This document shows positions 31,430 to 36,115 of a stretch of 36,115 bases of DNA, in pieces. The notes below the pieces were generated by a model, which saw nothing but the letters and a program-made list of their open reading frames with translations, searched no databases and was not told the origin of the DNA. A program made the translations under genes and the position numbers. Source of the DNA: Coriobacteriaceae bacterium AM113-163. GTDB taxonomy: Bacteria; Actinomycetota; Coriobacteriia; Coriobacteriales; Coriobacteriaceae. The first letter of the stretch is position 1. The number at the start of each line of letters is the position of its first letter. The DNA lies in contig JAQDWB010000021.1 in assembly GCA_027673765.1 (NCBI GenBank), forward strand, positions 1-36,115, written 5' to 3'.

Positions 31430-32347
31430 CTATGCGTCCGCGTCAACGAGCAGGCAGCGGAGCGTGCCGGAGCAACCCTCGTAGGGGCGCTTGCCGGCGC
31501 CGTAGCCGACGGCCTCGATGCGGTAGCGGGCCGGCAGGTGCTCGGACGTGCGCAGTGCGGCGACGATGGCGGCGCCCGTGGGCGTCACAAGCTCGCCGGC
31601 GACTGGTGCGGGCGTGAGGACGATATTGCCCGCCTGGCACAGGTTGACGACAGCGGGGACGGGAATGGGCATGAGACCGTGGGCACAACGGATGGTACCG
31701 TGACCCTCGGAGAGCGACTCGACCACGATGTCCTCAATACCCAGGTCATCGAGGCAGATGGCGACAGAGCAGACGTCGACGATGGAATCGACGGCGCCCA
31801 CCTCGTGGAACATGACGGTCTCGGGCGTTTTGCCGTGAGCCTTGGCCTCAGCGGCGGCGAGCGCTTCAAAGATGGCGAGGGCACGACGCTTGGCGCCATC
31901 GCTCAGCTGCGAGCCGTCGATGATGGCGGTGACGTCTGCTAAAGAGCGGTGGTGATGGTGGTGGGCGTGATGATGACCCTCGTGGCCATGGCCGTGGCCC
32001 TCATGGTCATGCTCGTGGCAGTGCTCGTGCTCGTGCTCGCCATGATCATGATGGTGGTGCTCATGCTCGTGTGTGTGCTCGGCAGCCGCTTTGTTGCCGT
32101 AGAGCCAGGCCATATCGTGATCGTGGTTCTCGAGTTCCTCTGCAAGCTGGACGTCAAAGTCGCAGGCGTCGATGCCATGCTTGCTTACGCGTGTGACGGC
32201 GATCGTAAAGCCGTCGACCGGCAGCGTGGCGAGCTGCTCGCGCAGGTGCTCCTCGCTGGCGCCTAGGTCGAGCAGGGCCGCGACGGTCATATCGCCGCTG
32301 ATGCCCGAGGTGCCGTCGATGATAAGCGTGTGCTGATGATTGGACAT
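31430..32347 (-). CDS. larC: LarC1-like nickel insertion protein, His-rich, no LarC2
   Basis: LarC inserts nickel into the pincer nucleotide in a CTP-dependent step. The 305-residue product starts at ATG 32347 (AAGGAG upstream) with HTLIIDGTSGISGDMTVAALLDLGAS-type family sequence, split here at residue 20 or so. A His/Glu-rich stretch at about residues 75-125 would bind metal. MFHEVGAVDSIVDVC and GYGAGKRPYEG follow. In Lactiplantibacillus the LarC1 and LarC2 parts are joined by frameshifting. Here the frame stops at the LarC1 end and the next codons encode TetR, so LarC2 (the part carrying the CTP site) is absent from this locus. LarB lies 10 bp upstream. Confidence 0.9.
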   Translation of the reverse strand: MSNHQHTLIIDGTSGISGDMTVAALLDLGASEEHLREQLATLPVDGFTIAVTRVSKHGIDACDFDVQLAEELENHDHDMAWLYGNKAAAEHTHEHEHHHHDHGEHEHEHCHEHDHEGHGHGHEGHHHAHHHHHRSLADVTAIIDGSQLSDGAKRRALAIFEALAAAEAKAHGKTPETVMFHEVGAVDSIVDVCSVAICLDDLGIEDIVVESLSEGHGTIRCAHGLMPIPVPAVVNLCQAGNIVLTPAPVAGELVTPTGAAIVAALRTSEHLPARYRIEAVGYGAGKRPYEGCSGTLRCLLVDADA

Positions 32348-32357
32348 GGAATGCTCC

Positions 32358-33140
32358 TTAACGGGCGCAGGGCGTGCCGGCGCCCAGATGATTGATAAGA
32401 CTTGCCTGGTAGGCGGCACCAAAGCCGTTGTCGATGTTGACGACCGAAACGCCGCTGGCGCAGGAGTTGAGCATGGCGAGCAGCGCGGCTACGCCACCAA
32501 AGCTCGCGCCGTAACCCACGCTGGTGGGAACGGCTATGACCGGACAGCTTACCAGGCCGCCGACAACGCTCGCCAGTGCGCCCTCCATGCCGGCGATGGC
32601 GATGACCACCTGCGCCTGAGCAAGCTCCTCGGCATGCGCGAGTAGGCGGTGCAGGCCGGCGACACCTACGTCGTAGAGGCGGTCGACCTCGTTGCCATAG
32701 AACTCGGCCGTCAACGCGGCTTCTTCGGCGACGGGCAGGTCGCTCGTGCCGGCGCAGGCGACGACGATGCGTCCGTTGCCGGTGGGGGAGGGCTTGCCGC
32801 CCACGAGGGCGAGCTGGGCGTCCGGGACATATCCCAGGTCGATGCCGTTGCCGAGAAGCTCAGCGGTGCGCGCGGCTTTTTCGGCATCCAAGCGCGTGAC
32901 CAGGATGCGCTCCTGGCCGGCATCGCGCAGTGCTTCGATAATGGCGGCAATCTGATCGGCGGTTTTACCGGCCCCGTAGACAACCTCGCCGGCTCCCTGG
33001 CGCACCCCGCGCGAAAGATCGAGCTGCGCAAAGCCCAAATCGGCGGTCGGAGCCGTCTGGATGCGCGTGAGGGCGTCGGCAGGGGTGACTGCTCCGCCGG
33101 CAACATCGCTCAGCAATTGCTCAAGATCTCGCTTATCCAT
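32358..33140 (-). CDS. larB: LarB, pyridinium-3,5-biscarboxylic acid mononucleotide synthase
   Basis: LarB carboxylates and hydrolyses nicotinic acid adenine dinucleotide, the first step of nickel-pincer cofactor synthesis. The 260-residue protein has the LarB N-terminal region (DLGFAQLDLSRGVRQGAGEVVYGAGKT in family context) and a PurE-like C-terminal half with CAGTSDLPVAEEAALTAE, AGMEGALASVVGGLV, PTSVGYGASFGG and NIDNGFGAAY. The ATG at 33140 has GAAGGGA upstream; a longer frame reaches 33173 but without a better site. The stop codon overlaps the larC ribosome-binding site, so larB-larC-tetR form one operon driven from 33217-33245. Confidence 0.93.
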   Translation of the reverse strand: MDKRDLEQLLSDVAGGAVTPADALTRIQTAPTADLGFAQLDLSRGVRQGAGEVVYGAGKTADQIAAIIEALRDAGQERILVTRLDAEKAARTAELLGNGIDLGYVPDAQLALVGGKPSPTGNGRIVVACAGTSDLPVAEEAALTAEFYGNEVDRLYDVGVAGLHRLLAHAEELAQAQVVIAIAGMEGALASVVGGLVSCPVIAVPTSVGYGASFGGVAALLAMLNSCASGVSVVNIDNGFGAAYQASLINHLGAGTPCAR

Positions 33141-33184
33141 ATATGTTCCCTTCGACGGCGCAAAGTCTAGCACTCAAAGGGTAT

Positions 33185-33218
33185 GTTTCCGAACACTAAG
33201 ACAAAATTGTTCGGAAAC
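33185..33218. promoter_or_regulatory. Perfect inverted repeat, candidate operator of larBC-tetR
   Basis: GTTTCCGAACA (33185-33195) and TGTTCGGAAAC (33208-33218) are exact complements with a 12-nt spacer. The site overlaps the -10 box and predicted transcription start of the leftward operon, where repressors usually bind. The TetR-family protein at the end of the operon is the likely ligand, by inference. Confidence 0.65.
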
Positions 33219-33245
33219 TATAGGACAGACTGATTCACTTGTTAG
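33217..33245 (-). promoter_or_regulatory. Promoter of larB-larC-tetR
   Basis: On the minus strand CTAACA (33240-33245) is separated by 17 bp from TATAGT (33217-33222). That matches 4 of 6 and 5 of 6 consensus positions, and it lies about 77 bp upstream of the larB ATG. Confidence 0.55.
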
Positions 33246-33254
33246 ATGGATTGA

Positions 33255-33890
33255 CTAGTCGCGCAGGATGATGTCCATGGCGAGCATCAGGTTGCGTTCG
33301 TCGATGGCAAACGGGGCCGCCTCGCGCGTCTTGGGCTTGGCGCAAAACGCGATGCCCGTGCCCGCGGCCTGAATCATGGGGATGTCGTTGGCGCCGTCGC
33401 CGATCGCGACCGTGTGGGCCATATCGACGCCGCACTCAACTGCCCAATCTAGCAGCTGGATGAGCTTGGACTCCTTGGTCACGATGTCGGCCGCCAGCTT
33501 GCCGGTGAGCTTGCCGTCCACGACTTCCAGGCGGTTGGCCAGGCAAAAATCGATGCCCGCGGCGGCCACGATCTTGTCGGCGACCTCGTGAAAGCCGCCG
33601 CTTACCACGCCGACCTTCCAGCCCTTGCTGTGCGCTGAGCGCACAAGCTCCAACGCGCCGGGGGTAAATGTCACGCGCTCAAAGGTGCGCTCGAACACGC
33701 TCTCGTCCAGGCCGGCGAGCAGCCCCACGCGCTCCTCGAGCGCCTGCTTAAAGTCAAGCTCGCCGCGCATGGCGCGTTCGGTGATCTGTGCCACCTGCTC
33801 GCCCACGCCGGCCTCTTCGCCCAACAGGTCGATGACCTCCTGGTTGATGAGCGTGGAGTCGATATCCATAACGATGAGGCGTGCAGTCAT
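33255..33890 (-). CDS. serB: Phosphoserine phosphatase (HAD family)
   Basis: A 211-residue HAD hydrolase that dephosphorylates L-3-phosphoserine, the last step of serine synthesis. Motif I is MDIDSTLINQE (nucleophile and general acid Asp), with the substrate Glu in QEVIDLLGEEAG. Motif II is GVVSGGFHEVADKI, motif III Lys lies in VTKESK, and motif IV is AIGDGANDIPMIQAAGTGIAF. The ATG at 33890 follows GGAAAGG; the in-frame extension to 33935 lacks a good site. It is divergent from aspS and not linked to other serine genes here. Confidence 0.92.
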   Translation of the reverse strand: MTARLIVMDIDSTLINQEVIDLLGEEAGVGEQVAQITERAMRGELDFKQALEERVGLLAGLDESVFERTFERVTFTPGALELVRSAHSKGWKVGVVSGGFHEVADKIVAAAGIDFCLANRLEVVDGKLTGKLAADIVTKESKLIQLLDWAVECGVDMAHTVAIGDGANDIPMIQAAGTGIAFCAKPKTREAAPFAIDERNLMLAMDIILRD

Positions 33891-34035
33891 GGCGGGCCTT
33901 TCCGAGTGCTGTTTTATTGGGGCATATTGTCGCACGTGACGAGTGCGGGCGGGTGCCGCGGCGTGTCAATTGTTTCGTCTCCGTCAAGTCTTTGGGCAAG
34001 AGCTACTTTTTCGCGGCACATCGACACAGGTGCGA

Positions 34036-34041
34036 TAAGAT
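34036..34041 (+). promoter_or_regulatory. -10-like box of aspS
   Basis: TAAGAT about 105 bp upstream of the aspS start, in the serB-aspS divergent region. The -35 is not clear. Confidence 0.3.
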
Positions 34042-34094
34042 AGAACGCCATGTCTGGCTGCGCGGTTTACGCAGGCCAGGCAAATCTGTACGAC

Positions 34095-34119
34095 GCCGCC
34101 CGGAACGACACGGGGCGGC
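34095..34119 (+). other. Leader hairpin of aspS
   Basis: GCCGCCC and GGGCGGC form a 7-bp GC stem, extended imperfectly by outer CTGT/ACAG. It lies 11 bp upstream of the AAGGAGG ribosome-binding site. There is no T-run, so it is not a terminator; it could influence translation or RNA stability. Confidence 0.5.
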
Positions 34120-34146
34120 ACAGATCCATAAAGGAGGATCACTGGT

Positions 34147-35934
34147 ATGAGCCAGACCCGTCCCATCGACGAGCATTCCATGCACACCCGTACCTGCGGC
34201 GAGCTTCGCCGCGAGAACGTGGGCGAAGAGGTCACCCTCACCGGTTGGGTGAGCCGTCGCCGCGACCACGGCGGCCTTATCTTCTGCGACCTTCGCGACC
34301 GCGAGGGCATCACGCAGCTCACCTTCGACCCCGAGCACTCCGACGGCGACGCCTTTAAGATCGCCGAGACCATGCGTCCCGAGTGGCCCATCAAGATTCA
34401 CGGCGTCGTGCGCGCCCGTGGCGAGGAGACCACCAACACCAAGCTCGCGACCGGCGAGATCGAGGTCCTGACCGACCACGCCGAGGTGCTCAACACATCC
34501 GTCACCCCGCCGTTCCAGATTGAGGACGGCATCGAGACCAGCGAGGACACCCGTCTGCGCTATCGCTATCTGGACCTCCGTCGTCCCGAGATGATGGCCA
34601 ACCTCAAGCTGCGCTCCGACTTTACCTTTGCCATTCGCGAGGCGCTGCACAACCGTGAGTTCATGGAGGTCGAGACGCCCTCCCTGTTCAAGTCCACGCC
34701 CGAGGGCGCCCGCGACTTCATCGTTCCCAGCCGCATCCAGCCGGGCAACTTCTACGCCCTGCCGCAGTCCCCTCAGCTCCTGAAGCAGCTGCTTATGGTC
34801 GGTGGCGTCGAGCGCTACTACCAGGTTGCCAAGTGCTTCCGCGACGAGGACTTGCGTGCCGACCGTCAGCCCGAGTTCACCCAGGTCGATATCGAGATGT
34901 CCTTCGTGGACCAGAACGACGTTATGAGCGCGCTCGAGGAGGTCCTGGCCGACGCCTTCGGCCGCATGGGTGTCGAGATGCCCACGCCGCTGCGCCGCAT
35001 GGACTATTGGGAAGCCATGGACACCTATGGCTCTGACAAGCCCGATACCCGCTATGGCATGCACCTGGTCGACCTGACCGACATCTTTGCCAACTCCAAG
35101 TTCAAGGTCTTTGCGACTGCCGCAAACGAGGAGGGCTCCGTCGTCAAGGCCATCAACGCCAAGGGCGCCGGTGCCTGGGCTCGCGCCAAGATCGATAAGC
35201 TCGCCGGTGTGGCCTCCACGTTTGGCGCCAAGGGCCTGGCCTGGATCGCATTCCGCGAGGACGGCTCCATCAACAGCCCCATCGTCAAGTTCTTCTCGGA
35301 CGAGGAGATGGCGGCTCTGCGCGAGCGCATGGGCGTCGAGCCCGGCGACCTTGTGATGTTCGCCGCCGGTCCGCGCCTGCTCTCCGACGAGATCCTGGGC
35401 GGCATGCGTTCCCACATGGCCAATGCGCTCGAGATCAAGCGCGAGGGCCACGACTTCCTGTGGGTCGTCAACTTCCCGCTGTTCCACTGGGACGAGGATC
35501 GCAAGGCTTACGCTGCCGAGCACCAGCCCTTCACCCTGCCGACCGAGACCGACATCGCCAAGATCGAGGCCGACCCGCTGGCAGCCGGTTCGTGCACCTA
35601 CGACTTTGTCATGGACGGCTTTGAGGCCGGCGGCGGCGGTATGCGTATCCACAACGCCGAGATGCAGATGTCCATGCTCAAGCTCCTGGGCTTTACCGAG
35701 GAGCGCGCCGAGTCGCAGTTTGGCTTCCTCATGGAGGCGCTCAAGTTTGGTGCACCCCCGATGGGCGGTTTCGCTCTGGGTCTGGATCGCGTGTGCATGC
35801 TGCTCACCGGTTCCGACTCCATCCGCGACGTCATGGCGTTCCCCAAGACGGCCAGCGGCTCCGACCTTATGTCGGGCGCTCCGAGTGCCGTTTCCGGCGC
35901 CCAGCTCAAGGATGTCAGCCTGCGCCTGATGTAA
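34147..35934 (+). CDS. aspS: Aspartyl-tRNA synthetase
   Basis: A 595-residue bacterial-type class II synthetase. The N-terminal OB-fold anticodon domain has TLTGWVSRRRDHGGLIFCDL and TQLTFD. The catalytic core includes LDLRRPEM, QSPQLLKQLLMVGGVERYYQ and motif 2 FRDEDLRADRQPEFTQ. The bacterial GAD insertion is at about residues 300-420, and motif 3 is GGFALGLDRVCMLL. The ATG follows AAGGAGG at 9 nt. Full length for the family. Bacteria without AsnRS use a non-discriminating AspRS together with GatCAB; that cannot be settled from this window. Confidence 0.97.
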   Translation: MSQTRPIDEHSMHTRTCGELRRENVGEEVTLTGWVSRRRDHGGLIFCDLRDREGITQLTFDPEHSDGDAFKIAETMRPEWPIKIHGVVRARGEETTNTKLATGEIEVLTDHAEVLNTSVTPPFQIEDGIETSEDTRLRYRYLDLRRPEMMANLKLRSDFTFAIREALHNREFMEVETPSLFKSTPEGARDFIVPSRIQPGNFYALPQSPQLLKQLLMVGGVERYYQVAKCFRDEDLRADRQPEFTQVDIEMSFVDQNDVMSALEEVLADAFGRMGVEMPTPLRRMDYWEAMDTYGSDKPDTRYGMHLVDLTDIFANSKFKVFATAANEEGSVVKAINAKGAGAWARAKIDKLAGVASTFGAKGLAWIAFREDGSINSPIVKFFSDEEMAALRERMGVEPGDLVMFAAGPRLLSDEILGGMRSHMANALEIKREGHDFLWVVNFPLFHWDEDRKAYAAEHQPFTLPTETDIAKIEADPLAAGSCTYDFVMDGFEAGGGGMRIHNAEMQMSMLKLLGFTEERAESQFGFLMEALKFGAPPMGGFALGLDRVCMLLTGSDSIRDVMAFPKTASGSDLMSGAPSAVSGAQLKDVSLRLM

Positions 35935-35957
35935 GCGAGCGGCTACATATTGCCCGC

Positions 35958-35992
35958 AACGAGGGAAGGACGCGTGCCTTCCCTCGTTTTTT
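35958..35992 (+). terminator. Terminator of aspS
   Basis: AACGAGGGAAGG and CCTTCCCTCGTT form a perfect 12-bp stem with a 7-nt loop, followed by a run of Ts, 24 bp after the stop codon. The remaining 123 bases of the window show no supported feature. Confidence 0.92.
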
Positions 35993-36115
35993 ATGCGCCG
36001 AGATTGTGAGGGCATGGGATGACCGGGCGTCGCGGAAAGTGCGTCCCGGAATCTGCGTCCAGAACGGGTCGCGCTGGTAGCGCGCAGAGATGTGGTGTAA
36101 GAGGCGGGGCATGCC

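Noticed and set aside
31427..31440. Programmed frameshift joining LarC1 to LarC2
   Set aside because: The sequence past the larC stop encodes a TetR-type helix-turn-helix in its own frame, and no LarC2-like sequence appears in any frame.
34003..36015. 670-codon minus-strand frame opposite aspS
   Set aside because: aspS is unmistakable on the plus strand and the antisense frame has no recognisable domain.
35993..36115. Short minus-strand frame at the right edge
   Set aside because: It overlaps the aspS terminator, has no ribosome-binding site and shows no recognisable protein sequence.

Overview
The window is GC-rich chromosomal DNA, probably from a Coriobacteriia gut anaerobe close to Collinsella. 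That placement is inferred from base composition, codon habit and gene content (VanRS-like pair, tandem YhgE/Pip proteins, nickel-pincer lactate racemase genes). No rRNA gene is present to confirm it. Most of the sequence is ordinary protein-coding core. The unusual material lies in the intergenic palindromes and in the lactate racemase (lar) locus.

Layout. 1-3062: an unrecognised 813-residue TPR-like protein, then tRNA-Ser(GCU), whose 3' end plus terminator is duplicated downstream among inverted copies of its T-arm. 3086-6583: a D-Ala-D-Ala carboxypeptidase, divergent from a VanR/VanS-like two-component pair. 6687-9783: pstB with a PhoB/PhoR-like pair, but no pstSCA or phoU. 9979-12586: a CpsC-CpsD-CpsB tyrosine phosphoregulatory module without glycosyltransferases, then a GNAT acetyltransferase. 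12790-14814: htpG. 14815-15270: a 456-bp intergenic stretch holding three large palindromic elements. 15271-20235: two abutting YhgE/Pip membrane proteins. 20437-23280: an EamA-type transporter, an M20 amidohydrolase and an internally deleted MFS transporter pseudogene. 23585-27970: hisS and ppc. 28523-33140: the lar region. 33255-35934: serB, divergent from aspS.

The lar region is the most interesting part. larA (lactate racemase) and a larD-like aquaglyceroporin run rightward. They converge on a leftward larB-larC-tetR operon. LarC is only the LarC1 half with a His-rich insert. A TetR-family regulator begins two bases after its stop, where LarC2 would be expected, and no LarE is in the window. 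The larB promoter overlaps a perfect 11-bp inverted repeat that may be the regulator's operator.

The larA-larD segment is bracketed by two 127-nt elements of identical architecture (29-nt arm, 69-nt core, 29-nt arm). Nearly every difference between the copies is matched by a compensating change on the partner arm, so the fold has been kept while the sequence drifted. Several other palindromes here carry TTCG-type loops, and three genes (htpG, the EamA transporter, larA) have an intrinsic terminator just upstream of the start codon, an arrangement compatible with leader attenuation.
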